Shown: positions 8,336-18,777, counted from the first letter of the stretch. The stretch is 64,000 nucleotides of DNA from Rhodanobacter sp. C05 (GCF_002001165.1 NZ_MUNQ01000007.1:248001-312000); one strand, 5' to 3'. Notes: generated by a model from the sequence alone, not told the origin. Numbers and translations are program-made.

Positions 8336-8986
8336 ATGAGCCAAGACCTCCCCGCCACGATCGCCACAGATACGTTCGATGCCTGTGCAGACGCCATCGC
8401 GGATACGGCGCGCGAGCTGTCGGCGATGGGCTGGACACCGGCTACGAGCAGCAATTTCTCGATGCGGGTCGATGCAGAGCATGCGGCCATCACCATCTCC
8501 GGCCGACACAAGGGTCGGCTCGGTCGCAGCGACATCATGCTGATCGATCTGAATGGCAACGCCGTCGGTACCGACGCTCGACCCAGTGCCGAGACTGCCC
8601 TGCACACCCATATCTACCGGCGCTGGGCAGACATGTGCGCAGTGCTGCACACCCACTCGCACACTCAGAGCGTGGCATCCAGGCTGTTCGCCAGTGAGGG
8701 GATGATTCGCCTGCAAGGCTGGGAGCTGCAGAAGGCGATCACCGGCTACCACACGCATGAGAGCGTGCTGGAGATTCCGGTGTTCCCGAATACCCAGCAC
8801 ATGCCCGAACTGGTCACCCAGGTCGACGCCTGGCTGGATGCCGGCAAGCCCTTGCACGCCTATCTGATCGACGGCCACGGCATCTACACCTGGGGCCGCG
8901 ACATGGCCGAGGCGCAACGCCATCTGGAAGCGCTGGAGTTCCTGCTCAGCTGCGAACTGGACCTGAAAAAACTGAGGGCATCATGA
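8336..8986 (+). CDS. mtnB: Methylthioribulose-1-phosphate dehydratase
   Basis: This 216-residue class II aldolase-fold zinc enzyme dehydrates 5-methylthioribulose 1-phosphate in the methionine salvage pathway. Family marks are the N-terminal TSSNFSMR, the zinc motif LHTHSHTQS (around residue 105), and the C-terminal DGHGIYTWG. It overlaps mtnD by 4 bases (ATGA), so the two are translationally coupled. No clear Shine-Dalgarno is present; a 14-bp palindrome sits there instead. mtnA and mtnK/mtnP, needed for the earlier steps, are not in this window. Confidence 0.96.
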   Translation: MSQDLPATIATDTFDACADAIADTARELSAMGWTPATSSNFSMRVDAEHAAITISGRHKGRLGRSDIMLIDLNGNAVGTDARPSAETALHTHIYRRWADMCAVLHTHSHTQSVASRLFASEGMIRLQGWELQKAITGYHTHESVLEIPVFPNTQHMPELVTQVDAWLDAGKPLHAYLIDGHGIYTWGRDMAEAQRHLEALEFLLSCELDLKKLRAS

Positions 8987-9546
8987 GCCGCCTGCGTATC
9001 TTCGACGAATCCCAGCCGCAATCGCCGCTGACGGAGCATCTTGAGCACGCCTCGATCGCCCATGAACTGGGCAAGGTCGGCGTCCGTTTCGAGGAATGGG
9101 AAGCGAGTCAACCGATCGCGCCCGGCGCAAGCCAGGACGAAGTGATCGCCGCGTACCGCGGCGATATCGATCGCTTGAAGGAAGAGAGGGGCTATCAGGC
9201 GGTCGATGTGATCAGCCTTGCGCCCGACCACCCTGACCGCGCCACGCTGCGGCAGAAATTCCTCAGCGAGCACACCCACAGCGAGGACGAAGTGCGTTTC
9301 TTCGTCGCCGGCTCCGGCCAGTTCACCTTGCACATCGCCGGCAAGGTCTACGACATCCTGTGCGAACAGGGTGACCTGATCGGCGTGCCGGACGGCACTC
9401 GCCACTGGTTCGACATGAGCGAGGCACCCTACTTCGTGGCAATCCGGCTGTTCACCAACAAGGAAGGCTGGGTAGCGCAATTCACCGGCGACGACATCGC
9501 ACAGCGCTTTCCTCGGATGCAGCCGCGCCAGGCAATGACGGGCTGA
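8983..9546 (+). CDS. mtnD: Acireductone dioxygenase
   Basis: This 187-residue cupin enzyme oxidises acireductone, giving the keto-acid precursor of methionine with Fe or an off-pathway product with Ni. Metal ligands are visible in [11 protein letters not shown] (HxHxxxxE, near residue 95) and the downstream His of GTRHWFDM (near 137). The ATG overlaps the mtnB stop. A 135-base gap separates it from mtnC, with a TATGCT -10-like element at about 9649, so mtnC may have an added promoter. Confidence 0.97.
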   Translation: MSRLRIFDESQPQSPLTEHLEHASIAHELGKVGVRFEEWEASQPIAPGASQDEVIAAYRGDIDRLKEERGYQAVDVISLAPDHPDRATLRQKFLSEHTHSEDEVRFFVAGSGQFTLHIAGKVYDILCEQGDLIGVPDGTRHWFDMSEAPYFVAIRLFTNKEGWVAQFTGDDIAQRFPRMQPRQAMTG

Positions 9547-9681
9547 GGGGCGCATGGCGGGCCGGGGAATGGCAGGCTGATTGCGACAACCGCGGCGACG
9601 CGCACATTCGCGACCCCAACCCGCGACGCAACCAGGCAGCCATTCGTTTATGCTGGTGATCCTTTTTCCACCAGTGCCGCC

Positions 9682-10368
9682 ATGATCGAAATCCGCGCCA
9701 TCGTCACCGACATCGAGGGCACTACCAGCTCGATCAGTTTCGTCCGCGACGTGCTGTTCCCCTATGCGCGCAAGCGGCTGCCGGCTTTCATCGAAACCCA
9801 TGGCGACCAGCCCGAAGTGCAGCACTGGCTGCATGAGGCTGCCAGGGAGGCCGGGCTGGTCGAAGCCAGTCGCCAGGACATCATCGAACTGCTGCTGCAG
9901 TGGATCGACCAGGATCGCAAATCCACCGCATTGAAAGCGCTGCAGGGGATGATCTGGAAAGATGGCTACGCAACCGGCGACTATCGTGCCCACATGTACC
10001 CCGAAGTCGCTGCGCGGTTGCGCGACTGGCGCGCCGACGGACTGCGCCTGTACGTCTATTCTTCCGGCTCGGTGCCGGCACAGCAGCTGCTTTTCCGTTA
10101 CAGCGAGGCCGGTGACCTGACCCCGCTGTTTGCCGGCTATTTCGATACCGAAACCGGCCCGAAACGCGAGACCGAATCCTACCGGCGTATCGCCGATGCC
10201 ATCGGCGAACAGCCCGGGCACATCCTGTTCCTTTCCGACATCGTGGAAGAACTCGACGCGGCGCAGGCCGCCGGTTTCCACACCGGCTGGCTGATCCGCG
10301 AACCGCTGGCGTGGCCGGATACACGGCAGCATCCGGCCTACCGCGATTTCGACGCCATCACTCTCTGA
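9682..10368 (+). CDS. mtnC: Acireductone synthase (enolase-phosphatase E1)
   Basis: This 228-residue HAD-superfamily enzyme both enolises and dephosphorylates 2,3-diketo-5-methylthiopentyl-1-phosphate to acireductone, the substrate of MtnD. HAD motifs are visible: VTDIEGTTSS (motif I, DxEGT as in MtnC), YSSGSVPAQ (motif II), and the final FLSDIVEELDAA acidic motif. Order and strand match mtnB and mtnD. A C13-type peptidase gene follows after 19 bases, so the transcript may continue. Confidence 0.97.
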   Translation: MIEIRAIVTDIEGTTSSISFVRDVLFPYARKRLPAFIETHGDQPEVQHWLHEAAREAGLVEASRQDIIELLLQWIDQDRKSTALKALQGMIWKDGYATGDYRAHMYPEVAARLRDWRADGLRLYVYSSGSVPAQQLLFRYSEAGDLTPLFAGYFDTETGPKRETESYRRIADAIGEQPGHILFLSDIVEELDAAQAAGFHTGWLIREPLAWPDTRQHPAYRDFDAITL

Positions 10369-10387
10369 ACCGGCCGCAGATTCCGCC

Positions 10388-11413
10388 ATGCGTACTGTCC
10401 TGACTGCCCTGCTTGCCTTCGCCGCTGGCGTGCTTCTGATGATATGGCTGCCCAACCATTCAACAGCGCCAACCGGTGCCAGCCTGCCAGCACCCTCCGC
10501 CTCGGCTCCGAGCAGCGCGGACAGCAGCGCAGCAGAAGCATCCTCGACTGACGCCACCAATGGAGATGACTGGCCTAACACCGCCCCGACTCCGGAGCAG
10601 GTGTTCTACGCGCAGCCGCAGATGGTTCACGAGGCTCTGTCAAAACTGACTCCACGTGTGGCTGGCAAGCCCAACCTGTACGTGGTGACTTTTGCCGGCG
10701 ACGGCGGCGAAGACGTGTTCCGCAACGAAGCCGAGTACACCGCCCAATTGTTTGCAGGGCGCTTCGGTGCTACTGCGCATACCCTGGTACTCGAAAACAA
10801 TCCGGGCACGCTGGCGACTCATCCCCTGGCCAGTTGGAGCAATCTTGAAAGCACGCTCGATGGCCTGACCAAGGTGATGCAGCCGGACCAGGACATCCTC
10901 ATGCTATATGTCACCAGCCACGGCGACGAAGATCACAATCTGCTGGTCGACATGGACCCGCTGCCGCTCGACCAGATCGGCGCCCCTGATCTGGCCAGCA
11001 TCCTGGCCAAGCACCCGTTCAAGTGGAAGGTGCTGGTGATCAACTCGTGCTACTCGGGAGGCTTCGTGCCGTCGCTGCACAATCCCGGCACGCTGATACT
11101 CACCGCCGCCCGCACCGACCGCAGTTCGTTCGGCTGCGGCAGCGACTCGGACGCCACCTATTTCGGCAAGGCGTGGCTTATCGATGCACTCAACCGCACA
11201 CCGGATTTCATCGAAGCGTTCAAGCAGGCCAGTAGCGAGATCAGCCAGTGGGAGCAGAAGGACAAGCTCACTGCGTCGGAACCGCAGATCGATATCGGCA
11301 GCGGCATCGCGGATCAGCTCGCGCAGTGGCGCAAAGGCTTCACGCCGGGCCCCGCAGTGGCTTTCAAGCCAGCAGTGCCAGCGCAGGCCAGCACGACAGC
11401 GATAGCGCAGTAG
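10388..11413 (+). CDS. C13 (legumain/caspase-like) family peptidase, exported or membrane-anchored
   Basis: This 341-residue protein has an N-terminal hydrophobic segment (residues 3-21) that is a signal peptide or anchor, then a Ser/Ala-rich linker to about residue 60. The C13 peptidase fold follows, with catalytic His178 in VTSHGDED and Cys221 in VINSCYSGGF. Bacterial C13 members are annotated but their substrates are mostly unknown. The region after residue 310 is Ala/Thr/Pro-rich. It lies 19 bases after mtnC and is convergent with the his operon, only 32 bases away with no visible terminator. Metabolic linkage to methionine salvage is not established. Confidence 0.87.
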   Translation: MRTVLTALLAFAAGVLLMIWLPNHSTAPTGASLPAPSASAPSSADSSAAEASSTDATNGDDWPNTAPTPEQVFYAQPQMVHEALSKLTPRVAGKPNLYVVTFAGDGGEDVFRNEAEYTAQLFAGRFGATAHTLVLENNPGTLATHPLASWSNLESTLDGLTKVMQPDQDILMLYVTSHGDEDHNLLVDMDPLPLDQIGAPDLASILAKHPFKWKVLVINSCYSGGFVPSLHNPGTLILTAARTDRSSFGCGSDSDATYFGKAWLIDALNRTPDFIEAFKQASSEISQWEQKDKLTASEPQIDIGSGIADQLAQWRKGFTPGPAVAFKPAVPAQASTTAIAQ

Positions 11414-11445
11414 TCCATCCGTACGTCTCTTAAGTACAGTCCTAC

Positions 11446-12078
11446 TCAATGCCCCTTGCGCGCGCTGTGCCGCGTGGCCAGCAGCAGCGCAACATCCGTC
11501 AGTGATAGCCCGCGTGCACGCAACATCACGGTGAGATGGAAGATCAAGTCGGCTGACTCACCAAGTAGTTCGGCATCGTCCTGCACCACCGCGGCCAGCG
11601 CCGTCTCGACGCCTTCCTCACCGACCTTCTGCGCCATCCGGCGAATCCCGCCTTCGAACAGCTTGGTGGTGTAACTACCCCCAGGACGCTCGGCATGGCG
11701 CTGCGCGACCATTGCGTCGAGTTCGGCGAGGAAGCCAAGCGGTGGTTGCACGGCTTCGCCGAAGCAGCTGTACGTTCCAAGATGGCAGGTCGACCCATGC
11801 GGCTCGGCCTGCACCAGCAAGGTGTCGGCGTCGCAGTCGATGCGGATCGACTTCAATACCAGCACGTGGCCGGAGCTTTCGCCCTTGGTCCACAGGCGCT
11901 GCTTGCTGCGGCTGTAGAACGTGACCTTGCCGCTGGCCTGCGTCTGCGCCAGCGCTTCGGCATTCATGTAGCCAAGCATCAACACCTCGCCGCTCAGCCA
12001 GTGCTGCACGATCGCCGGCAGCAGGCCGTCGCCCTTGGCCCAATCGAGGCGGCTGAAGTCGGTATTGGAATCGCTCAT
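11446..12078 (-). CDS. hisI: Bifunctional phosphoribosyl-AMP cyclohydrolase / phosphoribosyl-ATP pyrophosphatase
   Basis: This 210-residue HisIE fusion carries out steps 2 and 3 of histidine synthesis. The N-terminal cyclohydrolase domain (about 1-115) has [15 protein letters not shown] and the zinc site [12 protein letters not shown]. The C-terminal pyrophosphohydrolase domain (about 120-205) has [14 protein letters not shown]. The frame extends further upstream through hisF, but Met at 12078 gives the family N-terminus and follows hisF by 20 bases. It is the last gene of the his operon; no clear terminator is seen before the convergent peptidase gene. Confidence 0.96.
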   Translation of the reverse strand: MSDSNTDFSRLDWAKGDGLLPAIVQHWLSGEVLMLGYMNAEALAQTQASGKVTFYSRSKQRLWTKGESSGHVLVLKSIRIDCDADTLLVQAEPHGSTCHLGTYSCFGEAVQPPLGFLAELDAMVAQRHAERPGGSYTTKLFEGGIRRMAQKVGEEGVETALAAVVQDDAELLGESADLIFHLTVMLRARGLSLTDVALLLATRHSARKGH

Positions 12079-12098
12079 CGCTGCTTGTCCTTGGATGC

Positions 12099-12869
12099 TC
12101 ACAGGCGGACTGCCACGCGCTGCCCGTGCAGATAATGCTTGAGTGCGGGGATCGCGATTGCGCCGGAGTGGAATACGCTGGCGGCCAGTGCGCCGTCCAC
12201 GTCGGCCTCGACGAAGGCGTCGCGGAAATGCCCTGGCGCACCGGCACCGCCGGAAGCGATCAGCGGCACCTGGCAGATCGCGCGCGCAATCGACAACTGT
12301 TCCAGGTCGTAGCCCTGGCGCACACCGTCGCTGCCCATGCAGTTGAGCACGATCTCGCCGGCACCACGCTGCTGCGCCTCGATCATCCAGTCCAGCGTCT
12401 TGCGTGCCAACGCCTGCGTCTTGGTGGGATCGCCGGTGTACTGGCGCACGCGCCATGCGCCATCCTCATCGCGCAGCGAATCGATGCCGACCACCACGCA
12501 CTGCACACCGAACGCGGCGGCCAGTTCATCGATCAATGCAGGCCGCTCCAACGCCGGCGAGTTCACCGAAATCTTGTCGGCGCCGGCATGCAGCACCGTG
12601 CGCGCCTCGTCCGCCGAACGAATACCACCGGCGACGCAGAACGGGATGTCGATCACCCGTGCCACCCGTTCGACCCAGCTTCGATCCACGCTTCGCCCTT
12701 CCGGACTGGCGGTGATGTCGTAGAACACCAGCTCATCGGCACCCTCGTCGCGATAACGCAGCGCGAGGTCGACGATCTCGCCCATCACCACGTGATCGCG
12801 GAAACGCACGCCCTTGACCACCTTGCCCTCGCGCACGTCCAGGCAGGGAATGATGCGGCGGCTCAGCAT
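12099..12869 (-). CDS. hisF: Imidazole glycerol phosphate synthase, cyclase subunit HisF
   Basis: This 256-residue TIM-barrel subunit uses ammonia from HisH to convert PRFAR to imidazole glycerol phosphate and AICAR. The start [20 protein letters not shown] contains catalytic Asp11, and VVGIDSLRD holds the second catalytic Asp near residue 131. GGAGAPGHF is a phosphate-binding loop. Translation starts at 12869 after GGGAGAG. An unusual 211-base gap holding a palindromic repeat separates it from hisA, whereas the rest of the operon is tightly packed. Confidence 0.98.
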   Translation of the reverse strand: MLSRRIIPCLDVREGKVVKGVRFRDHVVMGEIVDLALRYRDEGADELVFYDITASPEGRSVDRSWVERVARVIDIPFCVAGGIRSADEARTVLHAGADKISVNSPALERPALIDELAAAFGVQCVVVGIDSLRDEDGAWRVRQYTGDPTKTQALARKTLDWMIEAQQRGAGEIVLNCMGSDGVRQGYDLEQLSIARAICQVPLIASGGAGAPGHFRDAFVEADVDGALAASVFHSGAIAIPALKHYLHGQRVAVRL

Positions 12870-12925
12870 CGTATCTCTCCCTTGCTCACCTGCGAGGTGC
12901 GCAGGAGCGATGCCGAAATCACGCT

Positions 12926-13061
12926 CCCTCCCCTGCTTGCAGGGGAGGGCTGGGGAGGGGTTGCTCTTGATCTCAAAGTCAAAAGCTCTGCACCCTCCTC
13001 CCAAAAGGGGGATTCCCTCCGGTCACAACCTCTCTCTGCAAACAGGGGGAGGAGCAGAGCT
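12926..13061. repeat. Palindromic repeat element inside the his operon (hisA-hisF gap)
   Basis: A perfect 11-bp inverted repeat (CCCTCCCCTGC at 12926-12936, GCAGGGGAGGG at 12939-12949) is followed by a second, longer imperfect one. Its outer arms are AGCTCTGC (12984-12991) and GCAGAGCT (13054-13061), with nested CCTCCTCCC/GGGGGAGGA. C/T-rich repeats of this look are common dispersed elements in Xanthomonadales (recollection, not checked). It probably inserted between hisA and hisF and would form stem-loops in the his mRNA. Confidence 0.65.
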
Positions 13062-13080
13062 GGCAAGCACGCGTTGATAC

Positions 13081-13809
13081 TCATGCAATCATGGCCTCCT
13101 GCACGGTGAAGCGCCCTTCCAGCAAGGCACGCCCGAGGATCACGCCCCGCGCACCGGCCTCGCGTGCCGCGCGAATATCATCCAGCGAACGCACGCCACC
13201 GGAGGCCTGCACGGCCAGTTGCGGCACGCGGTCGGCGAGATGGCGATACAGCTCCAGATTGAAACCGGCCAGCATGCCGTCGCGGTCGATGTCGGTGCAC
13301 AGCAGATGGCATGCGCCACGCGCGGCGTACCACGGCGCGAGTTCGTCCAGCGTGCGCTCCTCGACTTCAGTCCAGCCGGCGCTGGGCAAGGCCCAGCGAC
13401 TGTCGATGCGGCGTGTGTCGAGTGCGATGGTCAGCCGCTCGGCACCGTATTGGGCCAGCCAGCCGGCGACCAGATCGGGATCGCGGATCGCCACGCTGCC
13501 CAGTACCACGCGCTGCACACCGGCATCGAACAGACGCTGGAGATCGGCCTCTTCACGCACGCCACCACCAGCCTGAATCTGCATGCCGTCGGCAGCGATG
13601 GCCTGGATGACGGCCAGGTTGTCGAGGCTGCCGGAACGGGCACCGTCCAGATCGACCAGATGCAGCCAGCGTGCGCCGGCAGCAGCATAGCGCTGCGCCA
13701 GTTCGCGCGGGTCCACCGCATAAGTAGTTTGCTGCGCGTAGTCGCCCTGCTTCAAGCGCACCACCTGGCCGCCACGCAGATCGATCGCCGGAATTACTTC
13801 AAATGTCAT
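13081..13809 (-). CDS. hisA: ProFAR isomerase HisA
   Basis: This 242-residue TIM-barrel enzyme isomerises ProFAR to PRFAR (step 4 of histidine synthesis). Catalytic Asp8 lies in IPAIDLRGGQVVRL and the second Asp in LLCTDIDRDGML (near residue 171). Phosphate-binding glycines appear in IQAGGGVR and VQASGGVRS. The start codon overlaps the hisH stop by 4 bases. Relationship to HisF is clear, but the N-terminal RGG and the DIDRDG motif identify HisA. Confidence 0.98.
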   Translation of the reverse strand: MTFEVIPAIDLRGGQVVRLKQGDYAQQTTYAVDPRELAQRYAAAGARWLHLVDLDGARSGSLDNLAVIQAIAADGMQIQAGGGVREEADLQRLFDAGVQRVVLGSVAIRDPDLVAGWLAQYGAERLTIALDTRRIDSRWALPSAGWTEVEERTLDELAPWYAARGACHLLCTDIDRDGMLAGFNLELYRHLADRVPQLAVQASGGVRSLDDIRAAREAGARGVILGRALLEGRFTVQEAMIA

Positions 13810-14396
13810 AGCGCGAGAAAATTCTGCAGGAACTTCGCGCCGACGGCCGCGGAACGTTCGGGGTGAAATTGCATGCCGTGGAAGTTGTCGCGCGCGATCA
13901 CCGCCGAGAACGCCTCGCCGTAGTCGCTGGTGGCAAGACTCCAGTCGCCCACCGGCACCGCATAGCTGTGCACGAAGTACGCCTGATCATCATCGCCCAG
14001 CCCGGCCAGCAGCGGATGCGGTTGTTTCGTGCGCAGTTGATTCCAGCCCATGTGAGGCACGCGCATGCCGGGAGCTTCGACGAAGCGGCGCACCGGCGCC
14101 GGTATCAGCCCGAGGCATGTGGTATCGCCCTCCTCCGAATGCGCGCACAGCAACTGCATGCCCAGGCATACGCCGAGCACCGGCTGGGTCAGCGAACGCA
14201 TCAGTTCGACCAGCCCCAGCTCACGCAGTCGTGCCATGCCGGGACCAGCCGCACCGACGCCGGGCAGGATCACCTTGTCGGCGGCCCGAATCACTGCAGC
14301 ATCCGCGGTCAGCGCGGCATCCACGCCCAGCCGCTGCAGCGCATAGCGCACCGAGCCGATATTGGTACCACCCGCATCGACGAGGACCACGCTCAT
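13806..14396 (-). CDS. hisH: Imidazole glycerol phosphate synthase, glutaminase subunit HisH
   Basis: This 196-residue class I glutamine amidotransferase supplies ammonia to HisF. The nucleophilic Cys is in VLGVCLGMQLL (near residue 77), and the His-Glu pair of the triad is in GMQFHPERSAA (near 176-178). Its ATG overlaps the hisB stop codon by one base, and its stop overlaps the hisA start by 4, indicating coupled translation of the HisH/HisA/HisB block. Confidence 0.98.
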   Translation of the reverse strand: MSVVLVDAGGTNIGSVRYALQRLGVDAALTADAAVIRAADKVILPGVGAAGPGMARLRELGLVELMRSLTQPVLGVCLGMQLLCAHSEEGDTTCLGLIPAPVRRFVEAPGMRVPHMGWNQLRTKQPHPLLAGLGDDDQAYFVHSYAVPVGDWSLATSDYGEAFSAVIARDNFHGMQFHPERSAAVGAKFLQNFLAL

Positions 14397-15460
14397 TACA
14401 GTGTGCCCTTGGTGCTCGGCAGCTCACTGCCCTCGCGACGAATCGCCTGGCGCAACGTACGCGCGACCACTTTGAAACAGGCTTCGACCATGTGATGCGC
14501 GTTGTCGCCCTGCACGGCCAGATGCAGATTCGCGCCCAGCGTCTCGCACAGCGAGCGGAAGAAGTGCGGCACCAGTTCGGTCGGTACCTCACCTACGCGT
14601 TCGCGCGGGAAGCTGCCTTCGAACACGAAGTACGGGCGTCCGGACAGATCCAGGGCCGCGCTGGCCTGCGACTCATCCATGGGAAGAGTAAAACCGTAGC
14701 GACCGATGCCGCGCTTGTCGCCCAGCGCCTGCTTCAGCGCCTGACCCAGCGCCAACGCGCAGTCCTCGATGGTGTGGTGCTCGTCGATATGGGTGTCGCC
14801 ATCGCAGTTCAGCTCCAGCGCGAAACCACCGTGCTTGCCGATCTGTTCCAGCATGTGGTCGAAGAAACCCAGCCCCGTATGCGCCTTCGGCTCGGCCACC
14901 TTGTCCAGATCCACGCTGACCGTGATGCGGGTTTCCTTGGTATTGCGCACCACTGTCGCCGTGCGCGGCGCATCCAGCAACTGGTGTGCCAGTTCATCCC
15001 AGCTCACGCCGAATGGGCCGACACGGAGGCCGCGCACGCCGATATTCGCGGCGAACTGCAGATCCGTTTCGCGATCGCCAACCATAGCCGAAGCAGCCCG
15101 GCTCCAGCCGTCGTCGGCAAGGTAATGGCGCAACATGCCGATGCCCGGCTTGCGGGTGTCCTTGCCCTCATGCGGGAAACTGCGGTCGATCAGCACTTCA
15201 CGGAAACGCACACCCTGCGAGGCGAAGATGCGCATCAGCAGTTCATGCGGTCCGGTGAAGTGCGGCTCGGGGAAACTGTCGGTACCGAGGCCATCCTGGT
15301 TTGTCACCATCACCAGCTCGTAGCCGGCAGCGACAAAACGTTGCAGCGCTGCGATTACGCCGGGCAACAGGGCCAGCTTCTCGTAGCTGTCGATCTGCTG
15401 GTCGGCCGGCTCCTCGATCAGGCAACCGTCGCGGTCGACGAAAAGAATCTTGCGGCTCAT
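14396..15460 (-). CDS. hisB: Bifunctional histidinol-phosphatase / imidazoleglycerol-phosphate dehydratase
   Basis: This 354-residue fusion catalyses steps 6 and 8. The N-terminal HAD phosphatase (about 1-160) opens with [12 protein letters not shown] (DxD nucleophile). The C-terminal dehydratase (about 165-354) shows [14 protein letters not shown] and [15 protein letters not shown], whose His/Glu residues bind manganese. The fused form is typical of enteric and xanthomonad-type gammaproteobacteria. It overlaps hisC by 4 bases. Confidence 0.98.
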   Translation of the reverse strand: MSRKILFVDRDGCLIEEPADQQIDSYEKLALLPGVIAALQRFVAAGYELVMVTNQDGLGTDSFPEPHFTGPHELLMRIFASQGVRFREVLIDRSFPHEGKDTRKPGIGMLRHYLADDGWSRAASAMVGDRETDLQFAANIGVRGLRVGPFGVSWDELAHQLLDAPRTATVVRNTKETRITVSVDLDKVAEPKAHTGLGFFDHMLEQIGKHGGFALELNCDGDTHIDEHHTIEDCALALGQALKQALGDKRGIGRYGFTLPMDESQASAALDLSGRPYFVFEGSFPRERVGEVPTELVPHFFRSLCETLGANLHLAVQGDNAHHMVEACFKVVARTLRQAIRREGSELPSTKGTL

Positions 15461-16569
15461 GCGTAGTCACCCGATGCCGGTTTGCCGACAAAACCACGGC
15501 CGGCGATGGCCGCCATTTTCAACTCGCTCAGCACACGATCGTTTTCATCGGGCGTACCGATGGTGATGCGCAGCGCGTCGCCGAGATTCGGATAGCGGCG
15601 TACATCGCGCACCACGATGCCGGCGGCGAGCAGCTGTTGATATACCGCAGCCGCATCGTCGAAACGCACAGCCAGGAAATTGGCCTGCGACGGCAGCACC
15701 TCGCGCACACCGGGCAGTTGGCGCAACGCTTCCTGCATCCGCACCCGCTGATTGCGCACGATGGCGACGTGATTACGCGCATTCACCTGACCCCAGCCGG
15801 ACAACGCGATCAGCGCAGCTTCCACGCACGGCAACGGCAGCGGATACGGCGGCATGATCCGCTTGAGCAGCGCGATCACCTCGGCATTCGCCAGCAAGGT
15901 TCCTATGCGCGCGCCAGCCAAGGCCCAAGCCTTCGACAAGGTGCGCAGTACGGCAAGATTGTCGTAGCGGTCGATCAGGTCGGCCACGCTGGCATCGCCA
16001 GCATCCGTGAATTCCACATAGGCTTCGTCCACCACCAACAAGGCGCGACCAGCCAGTGCTTGCGCGAGTTGTTCGACACTCGCACGCGGCACCAATTGGC
16101 CAGTGGGATTGTTCGGGGTGCAGATGAAGACCAGCTTCACCGCTGGCGTCACGGCAGCGAGTATCACGTCCACATCCAACGTGAAATCGGCCTTCAGCGC
16201 CACCTCGATCACGCCAGCATTCTGGATCCGTGCGCATACCGCGTACATGCCGAAGGTCGGCGGCTGAATCAGGATCGCGTCTTGGCCGGCGCGACAGAAC
16301 GCACGCACCAGCAGGTCGATCGCCTCGTCGCTACCGCGACCCACCAGAAGCTGCTCGCGGCACACGCCGTAGAGCGCGGCCAGAGCGTCGACCAAAGCCG
16401 CTGGCTGCGGCTCGGGGTAGCGGTTGCAACCGAGGCCGTCGTCGCCTACCGGCGCCCATGCGGATTCATTCGCATTGAGGAACACCTGGCCGCCGCTGGC
16501 TTCCATGCGCGCCGAGGAATACGGCTGCATCGTGCGGATTTCCGGCCGTGCCAGATCGAGCACGCTCAT
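15457..16569 (-). CDS. hisC: Histidinol-phosphate aminotransferase
   Basis: This 370-residue fold-type I PLP enzyme transaminates imidazole acetol phosphate to histidinol phosphate. The PLP lysine is in [15 protein letters not shown] (near residue 220), [13 protein letters not shown] is the cofactor phosphate region, and the C-terminal Arg in the ALRITIG segment binds substrate carboxylate or phosphate. Its ends overlap hisD and hisB by 4 bases each. Confidence 0.97.
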   Translation of the reverse strand: MSVLDLARPEIRTMQPYSSARMEASGGQVFLNANESAWAPVGDDGLGCNRYPEPQPAALVDALAALYGVCREQLLVGRGSDEAIDLLVRAFCRAGQDAILIQPPTFGMYAVCARIQNAGVIEVALKADFTLDVDVILAAVTPAVKLVFICTPNNPTGQLVPRASVEQLAQALAGRALLVVDEAYVEFTDAGDASVADLIDRYDNLAVLRTLSKAWALAGARIGTLLANAEVIALLKRIMPPYPLPLPCVEAALIALSGWGQVNARNHVAIVRNQRVRMQEALRQLPGVREVLPSQANFLAVRFDDAAAVYQQLLAAGIVVRDVRRYPNLGDALRITIGTPDENDRVLSELKMAAIAGRGFVGKPASGDYA

Positions 16570-17873
16570 GACTGTGCCTCCAGTGCTGCCAGCCGCAACG
16601 TCACAGCGCGACGGTGTGCCTCCAGCTGTTCAGCCGCTGCCAGCGTCGCCGTGCACGGGCCGATATTGCGCAAACCTTCTTCACTCACTTCCTGCACCGT
16701 AATCTGCTTCTGGTAGCTCGCCACTGATACGCCGCTGTAGCTGCGCGCATAACCGTAAGTCGGCAGCACATGATTGCTTCCGCTGCAATAGTCGCCCACC
16801 GATTCGGGCGTCCATTGACCGAGGAAGATCGAGCCGGCGCTGTCGATACCATCCAGCAAGGCGCGTGGCTCGGCCACCTGCAGGATCAGGTGTTCGGGCG
16901 CGTAGCGGTTGCTCACCGCGACCGCCTGGTTCAGCGACTCGACGGCGATCAAGCGACTCTGTACCAGCGCCCTCTGCGCGATATCTCCACGCGGCAGTTC
17001 GGCACACTGCCGATCGACCTCGATCGCCACTTTGTCCAGTAATGCCGCGGAAGGACTCAGCAGGATCACCTGCGAATCCGGCCCATGCTCGGCCTGTGAC
17101 AGCAGATCGGCAGCGACGAAGGCCGGATTGGCCTCTGCATCGGCAATCACCAGCACCTCGGACGGACCCGCCGGCATGTCGATCGCCGCGCCGTCCGGAT
17201 CGGCGGAAACTTGCAGCTTCGCCTCGGTAACCCAGGCGTTGCCGGGGCCGAACAACTTGTCGCACTTCGGTACGCTAGCCGTGCCATAAGCCATCGCCGC
17301 GATCGCCTGTGCACCGCCGAGCTTGAATACCTTGTGCACGCCGGTGACGCGCGCGGCATACAGCACCGCCTCGTCGCAGGATCCGTCGGCGCGTGCCGGC
17401 GAACACAGCACCACCTGACGGCAACCGGCGATCTGCGCCGGGATGCCGAGCATCAACGCGGTCGACGGCAGCGGCGCCGTGCCCGCCGGCACGTACAGGC
17501 CAACCCGGCTGATCGGACGCAGGATCCGTTCCACCCGTACACCAGGCGCGGTATCCACACCCACGGGCTGCGGCGCAGCGGCACGGTGGAACAGTTCGAT
17601 GCGTGCGGCCGCTTCGTGGATCGCAGCTTTCAGGGCCGGATCGAGCGAGGCTTCGGCTGCAGCGAATTCGGCCTCGTCCACTTCGATCGCATCCAGCGTG
17701 CAACGGTCGTATTTCGCACTGAGTTCCCGCAATGCGGTATCACCACGTTCGCGCACGGCGGCGACGATCTGCTCGACACCGCGCCGCAGCTCATCGGCAC
17801 GCGATTGTGCGGGGCGCGCCAATGCCTCGCCTCGCGCAGTCTCGTCCAATGCATTCCAGTCGATACGGTTCAT
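16566..17873 (-). CDS. hisD: Histidinol dehydrogenase
   Basis: This 435-residue zinc enzyme oxidises histidinol to histidine in two NAD-dependent steps. Recognisable regions include [34 protein letters not shown], and the zinc/active-site stretch [18 protein letters not shown], with the conserved Asp and His. It starts 10 bases after the hisG stop and overlaps hisC by 4 bases. Confidence 0.98.
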   Translation of the reverse strand: MNRIDWNALDETARGEALARPAQSRADELRRGVEQIVAAVRERGDTALRELSAKYDRCTLDAIEVDEAEFAAAEASLDPALKAAIHEAAARIELFHRAAAPQPVGVDTAPGVRVERILRPISRVGLYVPAGTAPLPSTALMLGIPAQIAGCRQVVLCSPARADGSCDEAVLYAARVTGVHKVFKLGGAQAIAAMAYGTASVPKCDKLFGPGNAWVTEAKLQVSADPDGAAIDMPAGPSEVLVIADAEANPAFVAADLLSQAEHGPDSQVILLSPSAALLDKVAIEVDRQCAELPRGDIAQRALVQSRLIAVESLNQAVAVSNRYAPEHLILQVAEPRALLDGIDSAGSIFLGQWTPESVGDYCSGSNHVLPTYGYARSYSGVSVASYQKQITVQEVSEEGLRNIGPCTATLAAAEQLEAHRRAVTLRLAALEAQS

Positions 17874-17883
17874 GCGAGCCTGC

Positions 17884-18777
17884 TCATGCCAGCATCTTCT
17901 CCACCGGCAGCACGTACATCTCGCGCGCGCCGGCCTTCTTGATCTCTTCCAGCTGCCGCCAGCTCACCTCGCCAGCGCACAGCGCCTGCAACATCAGCTG
18001 ATCCGGCTGACCGGCTACCGACAGCAAGGTTGGCTGTGGCCCACCCGGCAGCAGGCGGGTGACTGCCTCCAGCGTGTGGCGCGAGGTCTGCAGCAGCAGC
18101 AGACGTGACTCGCGCACCTGGATCACGCCATCCAGCCGCTTCAGCAGCAGCTCCAGCATGTCACCGCGCTCATCGACGGGCAGCGTCAACGGACCCGCCA
18201 GCACCGCCTCACTTTCCAGCAGTACCTCGGCCTCGCGCAGCTGGTTCGCGACCAGGGTGCCGCCGCTCTGCACCAGGTCGCAGATCGCGTCCGCAGTGCC
18301 CAGCTTCGGCGCAATCTCGACCGAGCCTGCCAGTATCACCACGCCGGCATTCACGGCATGCGTGCGCAGCCATTCGCCGAGCAGGCCGGGATACGAGGTG
18401 GCGATACGCCGGCCTTCCAGCTGCTGCGGCGCGTGATAATCCAGCTCCTGTGGCACCGCGATCGACAGCCGGCAACGACCGAAACCGAGCGGCCGCAGTT
18501 CGCTGAGTGGTGCGAGCTCGTGGCCGGCGGTGAGCTGGAATTCGCTGAGCACATTGCGTCCGACGATACCGAGGTCGCATACGCCCTGTGCGATCAACCC
18601 GGGGATGTCGTCGTCGCGCACGAGCAGCAGGTCGACCGGCTCGCCTTCGCCGAAACAGAACAGCTTGTCGCGACTCTGCCGGAAAGTGAGTCCGCAACGG
18701 GTGAGCAGTTCCAGCGCAGGCTCGGTGAGCCGGCCGGATTTCTGCATCGCAATACGCAAACGGTCACGCGTCTTCAT
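17884..18777 (-). CDS. hisG: ATP phosphoribosyltransferase (long form, HisG)
   Basis: This 297-residue enzyme performs the first, feedback-controlled step of histidine synthesis, joining ATP and PRPP. The length shows the long form with a C-terminal regulatory ACT-like domain (after about residue 215), so no HisZ partner is needed. [20 protein letters not shown] and [16 protein letters not shown] are family regions. The frame continues upstream, but Met at 18777 overlaps the regulator stop by 4 bases (ATGA) and gives the usual N-terminus [17 protein letters not shown]. Confidence 0.97.
   Translation of the reverse strand: MKTRDRLRIAMQKSGRLTEPALELLTRCGLTFRQSRDKLFCFGEGEPVDLLLVRDDDIPGLIAQGVCDLGIVGRNVLSEFQLTAGHELAPLSELRPLGFGRCRLSIAVPQELDYHAPQQLEGRRIATSYPGLLGEWLRTHAVNAGVVILAGSVEIAPKLGTADAICDLVQSGGTLVANQLREAEVLLESEAVLAGPLTLPVDERGDMLELLLKRLDGVIQVRESRLLLLQTSRHTLEAVTRLLPGGPQPTLLSVAGQPDQLMLQALCAGEVSWRQLEEIKKAGAREMYVLPVEKMLA

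Noticed and set aside
8281-8336. SAM riboswitch upstream of mtnB
   Set aside because: The leader is too short and shows only one palindrome, not the multi-stem SAM-binding folds.
8884-10581. Long minus-strand open frame antisense to mtnD and mtnC
   Set aside because: mtnD and mtnC on the plus strand carry complete catalytic motifs; the antisense frame has none.
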